A stretch of 64,000 bases of DNA, from the NCBI GenBank assembly GCA_964610115.1, contig CAZSUW010000001.1, positions 35,639 to 99,638 on the forward strand. Direction: 5' to 3'. Every line of letters begins with the position of its first letter. Position 1 is the stretch's first letter. The notes under the pieces are model-generated. The model was given only the letters and a program-made list of their open reading frames with translations. It had not been told where the DNA came from and ran no database searches. The DNA is from Litorimonas sp964610115 (GTDB lineage Bacteria; Pseudomonadota; Alphaproteobacteria; Caulobacterales; Maricaulaceae). The position numbers were made by a program, and so were the translations under genes. Shown here piece by piece: positions 18,301-25,719 of this stretch.

Positions 18301-18637
18301 TAACTTGAACCTGACTTGGGCTCGCGGTCCATATGGTCTGGGTTTCCAAACCTCCTATCAGAGCAACCAGTTCATGGGCGAAATCACAGCGGCCCAAGCC
18401 GCCGCTGCAGCGGGAACGGATACGGGCCTCACCCACTTCGAGACCTATCTCGGTGGGGACGAAACGGGTGACACATTCATCTTTGATCTGAACGGCTCTT
18501 ATGAGATTTCTGATCGCCTGTCTCTCTATGGCGGGGTGAATAACCTGACCGACGAGATTCCATTCGTGAACCAGATTGCGTGGCCGGTCAGCCCGCGCGG
18601 ACGCTTCGTCTTTATGGGCGTGAACTTCCGCATGTAG
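15383..18637 (+). CDS. TonB-dependent outer-membrane receptor
   Basis: A 1084-residue receptor. The signal peptide (MMKRLLLASSIAALAMSSANA) leads to EEDEIVVTGSRI, a TonB-box-like start common in these orders. The plug domain includes SLNLRGLGGARTLTLVNGRR and RVEVTTGGASAIYGADAVTG. A long barrel follows, ending SPRGRFVFMGVNFRM with an aromatic residue near the C-terminus. TIGWSPDDNVAIRGTLSSAV-type and ISELFDPS segments are typical. It imports large or scarce substrates with energy from TonB-ExbBD. GGAGGGGAT precedes the ATG. A TPR-sulfotransferase lies downstream, a frequent partner in marine alphaproteobacteria. Substrate unknown. Confidence 0.93.
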   Translation: MMKRLLLASSIAALAMSSANAQTSAAEEDEIVVTGSRIALDPNIVSSTPVQSLDSDDILQSGEINLSEIVNDIPALISSTSTENSASGGASLNLRGLGGARTLTLVNGRRHVPGFRGSSAVDVGSIPRALVERVEVTTGGASAIYGADAVTGVVNFVLKDDFEGIDANLQGGISTEWDAENLAFDLTLGKNFDNDRGNITFSASIVEDTGLTYGDRDFSRDNNIGYNIANPALRLQVTDIGPDTPNFSGLTIGTPLSSIDTAGLTAAELAIIARTEGAAPRIINRDTRVWLSSQEGSIAPTFGGRTVNYVDINNNGIADCQESRGGQTGFLAGCWVTNPDGTVSVFEESLIADSSFRGAALPGGVGSGGFFDFNGDTLYPETDSYSFNLNSNYELTPNLTAYVEAKYVLGESTTSGEQDTFYDTLFIAGDNPFIPSQLDPVVAQTGGLLLTQDPVGFLTGRYDDTTTERETIRLVGGATYEMDSGHTFDISVNHGRFENTQTFFDIYLDRQFAATDTVVDPATGEIVCRSDLDPTATYSIDYFTAGNGFADGGYSTNQYYSFTPGDGQCQPLNPFGRFSVSQAAQDFIAAPITDKIELRQTVVSGYAAGDFDVMDSLLDGPIGYAAGFEYREESSRSTLDDDRLGILPDGSPLGAGTLLSDATGFLNTVVSIDNDQQFNTFGEYDVKEVFGEVRLPLLADRRHFKELTVDAAVRYADYSTLGGQTTWKLGATWSPDDNVAIRGTLSSAVRAPNISELFDPSLPIFIGSNADPCDPDNIDLGASVRQANCVAALTAAGVPQSEILDASGGYIWENPLTGRFSGTSGGNPDLEAETADTFTIGAVFTPTFIDRFTLTVDYWDIEIDNAIAAVAATDILEGCFDSGDFPNVPFCGQFERRADGGLSTLDSGTINFARLEASGVDFAANYGFDVGANEFGVALVGSYQEKLDRFFNPLDLDEVDPELKEVQRPELSGNLNLTWARGPYGLGFQTSYQSNQFMGEITAAQAAAAAGTDTGLTHFETYLGGDETGDTFIFDLNGSYEISDRLSLYGGVNNLTDEIPFVNQIAWPVSPRGRFVFMGVNFRM

Positions 18638-18665
18638 GCTGACGTCACAGTCAAATGAATGATTG

Positions 18666-18692
18666 CGGGGGCTTCGGCCTCCGTTTTCTTTT
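18666..18692 (+). terminator. Rho-independent terminator after the TonB receptor
   Basis: CGGGGGC-TTCG-GCCTCCG hairpin (one G-T pair) with a T-rich tail, 29 bp after the receptor stop. The downstream sulfotransferase may therefore have its own promoter or be expressed by read-through. Confidence 0.8.
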
Positions 18693-18771
18693 GGCTGAAG
18701 GCTCTGCGTTGTGTCGTCTTGACCTCTAGGTTGATCGGCCTAGGCCTTATCGCAGGTCGCGACTTTTCTTT

Positions 18772-20619
18772 ATGGCTTTGATCCGTCAGGACGGAGGAGT
18801 GAGTATTCCGCCAATGACATCGGACCCCCGACTTACGGAGGCAGAAAAAGCGTTCGCAAATGGCGCGCGCGATGATGGCCTATCCCATTTGCGTGCTGTG
18901 CTTAGTGATAAGACTGTGTCGTTTTCAACTTTTCAGGCAGCGGGGCGGCTATTCTGGGCGCAAGACGCGTGGTCCGAGGCTGTTGCAGCGTCTAATCGTG
19001 CGGATGCGGTGGACCCGCTTGATAGCGACTTTCAATCGATCCGCCGGGCGATTTCGCAAAACAATCTAGCGGAGGCCGAGCGCATTGCAGAGCGCATGTT
19101 GCTCAGTTTGCCCGGTCACCCGCGCGCTCTCTACACGCTCGCACATGTCGCGCGTATCCGTCGTCGGCCGACTGCTTTTTTGGCGCATGTTCAGGCAGGT
19201 TTGGAAACGGCGCCCGGAAATATGATTTTGCGGCACATGCTGGTGAGTGCGCTGGAAGCAACAGGCCGAGATAAAGAAGCCTTTTCCGAGGCGAAGCGTT
19301 TGCCAGAGATTGAGCGCAGTCCGGCGTCTATTCTCGAACTCGGACGATTGTTTCAGCGCTTTGGGCATAATGAAGATTTGATCCGTCTGTTCGAAGAGGC
19401 TGCGCGCACGATTGTCTTTACGCCCGAACAGCGCGGCGGCATGGATCTGGTCATGGGACATGCCCTGCGCGTTTTGGGCCGACGGGAAGAGGCGGAAGCG
19501 GCCTATAAACGCGCGATTGCGAGCCAGACACCGGCCACACCCGAAGCCTGGTGGGCGCTTTCAGATTTTACGACCTATCAATTTTCAGTCGACGAACAGC
19601 AAGAACTGGAAGCCCTCGTGGGGAATTCACGCCTACCCGCCCCTATGCGCAGTCAGCCTGCCTTCGCACTGGCCAAGGCGCGGGAGAGTAATATGGGCCT
19701 GGCAGGAGCCTTTGCGGACTATAAGCGGGCCAATGATCTTTACGGGCCGCGCGATTTTAAGCCAGACGCCTTTCTCTCGGCCGTAGAGCGAATTAAGCGA
19801 TCTGTCACATCAGAAAGCCTTACTGTTCAAGCGGACGCTCAAGCGGTGCATAGTGACAATGTAAGGCCCATTTTCATTCTTGGCATGCCGCGATCAGGCT
19901 CAACTTTGTTAGAGCAAATTCTGTCCAGCCATTCGCAAATTGAAGGCACGCAAGAACTCCCCGTACTCCCCTCTGTGAAGCAATCCCTCCACCAATTTTG
20001 TGTTGATCGATTAGGCAGGTCCTATCTGGAAGGCCTTGGCGATATTCCCCGAGACCGTTTGACAGAGGCGGGGCAATCTTATCTCTCGCAAGCCCAGCTT
20101 TTTCGGGCTGAAGGGACCCAGCCTTTCTTTATCGATAAGTTGCCGCAGAATTTCGAACACATCGGCTTGATCCATAAAATCCTGCCGGATGCTATTGTGA
20201 TCGATATACGTCGTCACCCCTTGGCGTGCGGGGTCAGTCTTTACCGCCAATATTTCGCCTCCGGTTGGGCGTGGGCCTATGACCTTTCCCATATTGGATC
20301 GTATTATCGGGGTTATCTCGCCTTGATGGATCATTGGGCGCAACTCTTGCCCGGGCGCGTGCTGACTATGCGTTATGAAGATCTCGTCGCTGATATGGAG
20401 GCGGTGGTTCGGGGTCTACTGGATTATGTTGGCGTTCCCTTTGAAGCGGCCTGTTTGTCATTTCACAAAAACAAGCGGGCTGTGCGTACGCCCAGTAGCG
20501 AACAAGTCCGGCAGCCTATCTACACGAAGTCGGTCGAATCATGGCGGGCGGTTGAACATGAACTTGGACCCCTAAAGGCCGCCTTAGGGCCAGAGCTTCT
20601 GTCGAGATTCGTCAAATAG
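18772..20619 (+). CDS. TPR-containing sulfotransferase family protein
   Basis: A 615-residue protein in two parts. Residues of about 20-300 are tetratricopeptide-type helices (AEKAFANGARDDGLSHLRAV; AERIAERMLLSLPGHPRALY; GHALRVLGRREEAEAAYKRA). The C-terminal part is a sulfotransferase with the 5'-phosphosulfate loop PIFILGMPRSGSTLLEQIL and a 3'-phosphate-type segment around LPDAIVIDIRRHPLACGVSL. It would move sulfate from PAPS to a protein or glycan. The start is uncertain: 18772 has no clear ribosome-binding site, and a GGAGGAG lies 14 bp before an internal ATG at 18814. Downstream of a TonB receptor. Confidence 0.85.
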   Translation: MALIRQDGGVSIPPMTSDPRLTEAEKAFANGARDDGLSHLRAVLSDKTVSFSTFQAAGRLFWAQDAWSEAVAASNRADAVDPLDSDFQSIRRAISQNNLAEAERIAERMLLSLPGHPRALYTLAHVARIRRRPTAFLAHVQAGLETAPGNMILRHMLVSALEATGRDKEAFSEAKRLPEIERSPASILELGRLFQRFGHNEDLIRLFEEAARTIVFTPEQRGGMDLVMGHALRVLGRREEAEAAYKRAIASQTPATPEAWWALSDFTTYQFSVDEQQELEALVGNSRLPAPMRSQPAFALAKARESNMGLAGAFADYKRANDLYGPRDFKPDAFLSAVERIKRSVTSESLTVQADAQAVHSDNVRPIFILGMPRSGSTLLEQILSSHSQIEGTQELPVLPSVKQSLHQFCVDRLGRSYLEGLGDIPRDRLTEAGQSYLSQAQLFRAEGTQPFFIDKLPQNFEHIGLIHKILPDAIVIDIRRHPLACGVSLYRQYFASGWAWAYDLSHIGSYYRGYLALMDHWAQLLPGRVLTMRYEDLVADMEAVVRGLLDYVGVPFEAACLSFHKNKRAVRTPSSEQVRQPIYTKSVESWRAVEHELGPLKAALGPELLSRFVK

Positions 20620-20917
20620 ACGACGAAATCGACCGATTTCTCCTAACTCCATGGAATTGTTTGGCCCGGACCTCTTCTGGGCCGGTTATCGTGCCGCGAC
20701 ATATGCGCCCCCTATACTCGTGATCACCTCTCATGGGCGGCTGTGGTAACGTTATCCCCGCGGCCATCCACAATTGTCATTTGTGCCATTCTTTCACTGT
20801 CTCTCAAACTCCTTCATATGTTCCAATGACTTAGCGGATTGTCCCAAATGAGATTCGAGACGCTTCCGTGACAGTTTCGCAAAAGAGACATAAAAATTTC
20901 GTCGCAATTCCAAAGCC

Positions 20918-20932
20918 TTAACTGAGTCTTAA
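20918..20932 (+). promoter_or_regulatory. Exact CtrA-type site containing a GANTC site, upstream of nrdA
   Basis: TTAACTGAGTCTTAA is an exact TTAA-N7-TTAA match, and its spacer holds GAGTC, a CcrM-type GANTC methylation site (20924-20928). It lies 33 bp upstream of a -35-like TTGACG at 20965. A second GANTC (GATTC) is at 20852-20856. The rest of the 514-bp gap between the sulfotransferase gene and nrdA (20620-21133) holds the NrdR pair described next and no convincing gene. Confidence 0.7.
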
Positions 20933-20954
20933 CTGTGTTGGGTGCCATAAGAGG

Positions 20955-21001
20955 ACACAAGGTGTTGACGCGCCGCGCCATTTGACCACTATATGTAGTT
21001 G
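20955..21001 (+). promoter_or_regulatory. NrdR box pair and promoter of nrdA
   Basis: Box B, CCACTATATGTAGTTG (20986-21001), fits the 16-bp NrdR consensus ACACWATATWTWGTGT well. Box A, ACACAAGGTGTTGACG (20955-20970), is weaker. They start exactly 31 bp apart, the spacing NrdR needs. A -35-like TTGACG (20965-20970) lies in box A and a TATA-like -10 in box B, so repressor binding would block RNA polymerase. NrdR is an ATP/dATP-sensing repressor of ribonucleotide reductase genes. Confidence 0.75.
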
Positions 21002-21133
21002 AGGCGACCTGCTTCGTTCTAACACTTTGTATCAGGACAAGCCCATCAAGCGCGATGGGCAATAGGGTCGTGTCGGCTGGTGACAGGGGTTGGGAAACCC
21101 CATTTATAACGGGGGTAAATAGAGACTGTGAAC

Positions 21134-23080
21134 ATGAGCGAAGAGGAATTCGGCAAGACGATGGATGTCGGAGAGATGGACATAGCGGATGCTGCTACGG
21201 ATGCAGTTCTAAGCCGTGCCGTTAAGGAAGCAGCCCCTAAAAAACGTCAAAAGCCGAAAGCCTCAGAAGCCCGTCCCCACGTTCGTCCGCCGGTACAAGA
21301 CCGGTCTCGTGACGCATTGCTGACTGATTTTGGCAAGAAGACACTCGTCGATCGTTACCTTTTGCCCGGCGAAAGCTATCAGGATATGTTTTCCCGCGTC
21401 GCGACCGTTTACGCTGACGACTCTGATCACGCCCAGCGCCTCTATGACTATATGAGCCAACTTTGGTTCATGCCGGCGACACCCGTGCTAAGCAATGGTG
21501 GCGCAGGTCGTGGCCTGCCGATTTCCTGCTTCCTGAATGCTGTCGATGATAGCTTAGAGAGCATTGTCGAGACGTGGAACGAGAATGTCTGGCTCGCCTC
21601 TAATGGCGGTGGCATCGGCACCTATTGGGGGAATGTACGCTCCATTGGCGAGAAGATTGGCCGTGCCGGAAAAACATCTGGGATCATTCCGTTTATCCGC
21701 GTGATGGACAGCCTGACGCTGGCGATCTCACAAGGCTCTCTGCGGCGTGGCTCTGCGGCTGTTTATCTCGACATCCACCATCCGGAGATTGAAGAGTTTC
21801 TGGAAATCCGCAAACCCTCTGGCGACTTTAATCGCAAATCGCTTAACCTTCATCACGGGCTGAACATAACTGATGAGTTTATGGAAGCCGTTCGTGACGG
21901 GGCAGAGTTTGCTCTGCGTAGTCCGGCAACTGACGAAGTGATCAAGACCGTCAATGCGCGCGCTCTGTGGCAGAAAATTCTGGAAATGCGTCTGCAAACC
22001 GGTGAGCCTTATCTGGTTTATTCTGACACGGTGAACGAAGCCCTGCCAAAGTTCCAGCGCGACCAAGGCCTTAAAGTTCAGCAGTCCAACCTTTGTGCCG
22101 AAATCATGCTGGCGACGGGTCAGGATCAAATGGGCCGGGACCGTACGGCGGTGTGCTGCCTGTCTTCTATCAATGCGGAAATGTTCGATTATTGGTCAAA
22201 AGAAGACGGCTTCATTGAAGACATTATGCGCATGCTCGACAATGTCCTGCAGGACTTCATCGACCGCGCGCCCGAAGGCATGTCTGATGCGGTCTATTCC
22301 GCCATGCGCGAACGCTCCGTCGGGCTCGGCCTGATGGGCTTCCACAGCTTGCTGCAAAAGAAGGGCGTGGCGTTTGAAAGCGCCATGGCCAAATCGTTGA
22401 ATATGCGCCTGTTCAATCATATCCGCAAAGGCGCGGATGCGGCGTCTGTGAAACTTGCCGAGGAACGCGGACCTTGCCCAGATGCAGCCGATGCCGGCAT
22501 TATGGAACGGTTCAGCCATAAAATGGCTGTCGCCCCCACCGCGTCCATTTCGATCATCTGCGGTGGAACCAGCGCCGGTATCGAGCCGATCCCGGCCAAT
22601 ATCTACACGCACAAAACCTTGTCTGGCAGCTTCACCGTGCGCAACAAGTTTTTGGAAGAGGTGTTAGAGCGCTACGGTAAAAATACGGACGGCGTTTGGG
22701 CAACTATTCTGGAAAACGAAGGCTCTGTGCAGCATCTCGACTTCCTCGAAGATCATGAGAAAGACACGTTCAAGACCGCGTTTGAAATTGACCAGCGCTG
22801 GGTGATTGAACATGCCGCTGACCGCGCGCCGCTGATTTGTCAGGCCCAGTCGCTCAATATCTTCCTGCCCGGTAATATCGATAAGTGGGACCTCCATATG
22901 CTGCACTGGCAAGCATGGGAAAAAGGTGTGAAATCGCTTTACTATTGCCGTTCAAAATCGGTGCAGCGCGCCGGTTTTGCGGGCTCCGAAGAGGCTGCTG
23001 ATGAAGGCGAAACGGAGATGGAAAAAGCGATGAAGGCGGCCGCACCCACAGATTACGAAGAGTGTATTGCCTGCCAGTAA
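21134..23080 (+). CDS. nrdA: Ribonucleoside-diphosphate reductase, large (alpha) subunit
   Basis: A 648-residue class I NrdA-type catalytic subunit that reduces ribonucleoside diphosphates for DNA synthesis. Visible features: WFMPATPVLSNGG and GLPISCFLNAVDDSLESI (active-site Cys), SNLCAEIML, and the barrel core SISIICGGTSAGIEP. The C-terminus ends DYEECIACQ, the shuttle Cys pair that re-reduces the active site. No N-terminal ATP-cone is evident; instead there is a charged, low-complexity start. ATG at 21134 is preferred over the GTG at 21128. The small subunit gene (nrdB) is not adjacent: a terminator follows. Confidence 0.92.
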   Translation: MSEEEFGKTMDVGEMDIADAATDAVLSRAVKEAAPKKRQKPKASEARPHVRPPVQDRSRDALLTDFGKKTLVDRYLLPGESYQDMFSRVATVYADDSDHAQRLYDYMSQLWFMPATPVLSNGGAGRGLPISCFLNAVDDSLESIVETWNENVWLASNGGGIGTYWGNVRSIGEKIGRAGKTSGIIPFIRVMDSLTLAISQGSLRRGSAAVYLDIHHPEIEEFLEIRKPSGDFNRKSLNLHHGLNITDEFMEAVRDGAEFALRSPATDEVIKTVNARALWQKILEMRLQTGEPYLVYSDTVNEALPKFQRDQGLKVQQSNLCAEIMLATGQDQMGRDRTAVCCLSSINAEMFDYWSKEDGFIEDIMRMLDNVLQDFIDRAPEGMSDAVYSAMRERSVGLGLMGFHSLLQKKGVAFESAMAKSLNMRLFNHIRKGADAASVKLAEERGPCPDAADAGIMERFSHKMAVAPTASISIICGGTSAGIEPIPANIYTHKTLSGSFTVRNKFLEEVLERYGKNTDGVWATILENEGSVQHLDFLEDHEKDTFKTAFEIDQRWVIEHAADRAPLICQAQSLNIFLPGNIDKWDLHMLHWQAWEKGVKSLYYCRSKSVQRAGFAGSEEAADEGETEMEKAMKAAAPTDYEECIACQ

Positions 23081-23131
23081 CCCCCATATTTAGAGGGTTT
23101 ACAGAACCCAATGGCACTTCAAATGTCTTTT

Positions 23132-23160
23132 AGCTGTCCCCAACGGGGCAGCTTTTTTGT
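23132..23160 (+). terminator. Rho-independent terminator after nrdA
   Basis: AGCTG(T)CCCC-AAC-GGGGCAGCT, with one bulged T, followed by six Ts. It makes nrdA monocistronic. Confidence 0.9.
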
Positions 23161-23308
23161 TTTGAATGTTATTCTTTGGCGTGATTTGCGTCACGACTCT
23201 GAGAGAGGTGCCGTTATAAGAATTTGCCATAATGTCATCATTTTGTGTCTTCACGGTCACGGTGATGACGGATATAACGTCGAAAAGGACAGCCCGGGCG
23301 CATTTGGC

Positions 23309-23369
23309 TTGATCCCAAACAATAAAAATGGGCAGTGGTGGGCAATGTGCAGGTAACGTTCAGGCGTTA
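23309..23369 (+). promoter_or_regulatory. FNR/FixK-like box and inverted repeat
   Basis: TTGATCCCAAACAA (23309-23322) matches TTGAT-N4-ATCAA at 9 of 10 positions. TAACG-N6-CGTTA (23354-23369) is a perfect 5-bp inverted repeat. Both lie upstream of the gene at 23431. They may be an oxygen-responsive activator site and a second operator; neither is proven. The 23163-23430 gap shows no credible gene. Confidence 0.35.
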
Positions 23370-23430
23370 TCGGCTAGAGGTTGCATAATTAAGACCTGGA
23401 AAGGTCGTTTGAAGGAAAGGCAGAAGCTAT

Positions 23431-24156
23431 ATGGTCGGAAAAATCCGCCATAACACGCTTAAAAGGACGGTCAGTTTGACCGCTGCCTTACTGCTGTGCG
23501 CGGCTCCGGCAGTTGCGCAAGATGCCACATCTGACACGGAACCCTTTCAACCCGAATCTCCAGGGCTCAGCCTGAATGTAGGCACGCAGACTTCTATTGA
23601 TCGCATAGGGGCCATTAATGTGCCCCGTCTCGACCTTCCTGTTGAGGCGGTTGGCTCAACGCTCTTTAAACTCGATTTGTCAGACACGGCCTGTTTGACG
23701 GGTAAGGGGACGTGCGACCGCCGGACCTCTCAGCCACTGTCATTTGGTCTGTCGCGCTCGATCACGGCGAAAAAAGACGACGGGATTGATCTGGTCCTGC
23801 GTCCGCGTGCCAGTCTCAAATTTGACGAAGAAGGCTCAAGCTCTGCTCTGGTTGGCGCGGTGGTAGAAATTGGTGAGGACCTTCGTACAGGGTCTGACTT
23901 GGCCGCCAATAGCTGGTATCTTTTTGCTGGCGCTGACGCTGAAGCGCTGACCTATTCGCCAGATAGCCTGACCCGTTTCAATAATGGCAATTTCCACCTG
24001 CAGGACAGGATTATCGTCGGCGATGCCCAAGCGGGTGTTGGCTACCGGATTGGTGACGCCGATTTATCTGTGTCCTACTTGCGCCGCGAAGCTCAAGCCG
24101 AGGGGATTAGCTTTACAGAGGACGCCGCCGCATTATCCTTTACGTGGAAACGCTAA
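23431..24156 (+). CDS. Probable outer-membrane beta-barrel protein, family not recognised
   Basis: A 241-residue protein with a signal peptide (VSLTAALLLCAAPAVA, then QDATS). The mature part alternates polar and hydrophobic residues as in transmembrane beta-strands (DGIDLVLRPRASLKF; QAGVGYRIGDADLSVSYLRR) and ends ALSFTWKR. A central SWYLFAGADAEALTY segment recalls the lipid A deacylase LpxR/DUF2219 group, but I cannot confirm catalytic residues. Monocistronic, with a shared terminator downstream. Confidence 0.6.
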   Translation: MVGKIRHNTLKRTVSLTAALLLCAAPAVAQDATSDTEPFQPESPGLSLNVGTQTSIDRIGAINVPRLDLPVEAVGSTLFKLDLSDTACLTGKGTCDRRTSQPLSFGLSRSITAKKDDGIDLVLRPRASLKFDEEGSSSALVGAVVEIGEDLRTGSDLAANSWYLFAGADAEALTYSPDSLTRFNNGNFHLQDRIIVGDAQAGVGYRIGDADLSVSYLRREAQAEGISFTEDAAALSFTWKR

Positions 24157-24188
24157 TCCGATCGGTTAAAGTCCGATAAACAGACAAG

Positions 24189-24230
24189 AAAAAAGCCGCC
24201 TCCTGAATTTTTCAGGGGCGGCTTTTTTGT
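24189..24230. terminator. Bidirectional terminator between the barrel protein gene and rplS
   Basis: AAAAGCCGCC(T)CCTGAA and TTCAGGGGCGGCTTTT form a long stem with a T-rich loop, and both ends carry A or T runs. It serves the plus-strand gene ending 24156 and rplS ending 24255. Confidence 0.92.
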
Positions 24231-24254
24231 ATTCTTAGTGTAGATCTCTAAGAT

Positions 24255-24635
24255 TTATTTTTTCATGCCACGACCTGTTGTGCGTTCGGCAATACGCGCA
24301 GATTTACCGCGACGATCCCGAAGATAGTAAAGCTTGGCGCGACGGACTTTACCGCGACGCTTGACCTCGATCGCCTCGACAAGCGGGCTGTAGACGGGGA
24401 AGACGCGCTCAACGCCTTCGCCATAGGAAATCTTACGCACCGTAAAGCTCTCATTCAGGCCAGCGCCAGAACGGGCAATACAAACACCTTCAAAGGCCTG
24501 CAAACGCGTGCGAGAGCCTTCGGTAATGCGAACTTGTACAACCAAGGTATCACCCGCGGAAAAGTCAGGAATTGTCTTGCCGGATTCGAGCAAGCGCGCT
24601 TCTTCGGCTTTTTCCAGTTTTTCAATCACGTTCAT
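24255..24635 (-). CDS. rplS: 50S ribosomal protein bL19
   Basis: A 126-residue protein beginning MNVIEKLEKAEEARLLESGK and containing FSAGDTLVVQVRITEGSRTR and the VKRRGKVRRAKLYYLRDRRG segment of bL19. bL19 lies at the 30S-50S interface. Placed 4 bp after trmD, the normal trmD-rplS order. The C-terminus (SARIAERTTGRGMKK) is slightly extended. Followed by a bidirectional terminator. Confidence 0.97.
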   Translation of the reverse strand: MNVIEKLEKAEEARLLESGKTIPDFSAGDTLVVQVRITEGSRTRLQAFEGVCIARSGAGLNESFTVRKISYGEGVERVFPVYSPLVEAIEVKRRGKVRRAKLYYLRDRRGKSARIAERTTGRGMKK

Positions 24636-24639
24636 CGTT

Positions 24640-25398
24640 TCACTCCGTGATGGGCGCTTGGCCCGTCTTTTTCAGATAGGCCGCCCACAGATCGGGGCGG
24701 CGCGTCTTCGTCATCTCTTCGCTTTGTGCTTTCCGCCAGCGATCCACAGCTGCGTGGTTGCCAGATGTCAGCACCGCCGGGATCTCCCGGCCTTCAAATT
24801 CTCGCGGCCGTGTATAGAGCGGATACTCTAAAAGACCGTCTTCAAAACTCTCTTCAGCAATACTTTCACGATTGCCCAAAACGCCGGGCAGTAAGCGAAC
24901 GCAAGCTTCGATCATGACCTGTGCGGCGACCTCACCCCCCGCGAGAACAAAGTCACCTATGGAAATTTCTTCCATCTGGCGGCTTTCGATCACCCGTTGG
25001 TCGAGGCCCTCAAACCGTCCGCAAAAGCATATAAGACCCGGCCCGGTCGCTAGCTGCCGAACGCGGTCTTGCGTCAGCGGCTTTCCCCGGGGGGTCAGAT
25101 AGATAAGCGGGCGGTCCCCGAAGTTGCCTTCGTCACGGACCACGCTGTCGATTGCCTTGGCTGCAATATCGGGTTTCAGGACAAGTCCTGCCCCGCCTCC
25201 CGCAGGTGGGCCATCAACAGTGCGGTGCCTATTAGTGGCAAAATCGCGAATGTCCACTGAATCTAGCTGCCAGATGCCAGTTTGCGCAGCCGTTCCGATA
25301 ATGCTCGTGCCGAGGACACCGGGAAACGCATCGGGATAAAGCGTCAGAACAGTCGCCCTCCAAGGCGTCTCTGCGTCTGTCATTAAAGCGTCGGACAT
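24640..25398 (-). CDS. trmD: tRNA (guanine-N1)-methyltransferase TrmD
   Basis: A 252-residue SPOUT-class enzyme that makes m1G37 in tRNAs with a G at 36, which prevents frameshifting. The knot motifs are visible: YLTPRGKPLTQDRVRQLA, CGRFEGLDQRVIE, then ISIGDFVLAGGE and YPLYTRPREFEG. The frame is open to 25497, but the extra N-terminus is not like the family. Starts at 25398 (MSDALMTDAETPWRATVLTL) or 25383 (MTDAETPW) are both plausible and neither has a good ribosome-binding site. rimM, which usually precedes trmD, is absent. Confidence 0.93.
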   Translation of the reverse strand: MSDALMTDAETPWRATVLTLYPDAFPGVLGTSIIGTAAQTGIWQLDSVDIRDFATNRHRTVDGPPAGGGAGLVLKPDIAAKAIDSVVRDEGNFGDRPLIYLTPRGKPLTQDRVRQLATGPGLICFCGRFEGLDQRVIESRQMEEISIGDFVLAGGEVAAQVMIEACVRLLPGVLGNRESIAEESFEDGLLEYPLYTRPREFEGREIPAVLTSGNHAAVDRWRKAQSEEMTKTRRPDLWAAYLKKTGQAPITE

Positions 25399-25670
25399 AG
25401 GGGCGGTCCATACTGAATTGAATAGCAATGCGAAAGGGAGCGTCGCAATCTGCAACAGAAAGCGACCCACAATGCAATAAGGGGGATTGGGGGGCATTCA
25501 TCAAGGAAGGTGTGGAACGGGTAAGAAAGGGGCAACTTACCCGTTCCAGTTTCGTGACAGAAACAGGGGCGAAGCGGGGGGAGGGGACAGATCCAACTTC
25601 GCTGGAACTTCAATACATCTTTATAGAGCGCCTGCACGTCACAAGCTGATAACGGGCGATCACAGGGCTG

Positions 25671-25696
25671 TTAGCCCGCCGTTAGGACGGCATTAA
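25671..25696 (+). promoter_or_regulatory. Two overlapping near-consensus CtrA-type sites
   Basis: TTAG-N7-TTAG-N7-TTAA: the pair 25682-25696 (TTAGGACGGCATTAA) matches TTAA-N7-TTAA at 7 of 8 positions and 25671-25685 at 6 of 8. They lie 24-49 bp upstream of the I78-like lipoprotein gene, in the 321-bp divergent gap 25399-25719. The rest of that gap shows no gene. Confidence 0.4.
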
Positions 25697-25719
25697 CCCT
25701 GTTAGGCGAGGCGGTATGT

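Noticed and set aside
20814..21062. Minus-strand frame of 82 codons upstream of nrdA
   Set aside because: It covers the CtrA and NrdR sites and has no recognisable protein pattern; the regulatory reading explains the region better.
23111..23356. Plus-strand frame of 81 codons after nrdA
   Set aside because: It spans the nrdA terminator and lacks any protein pattern.
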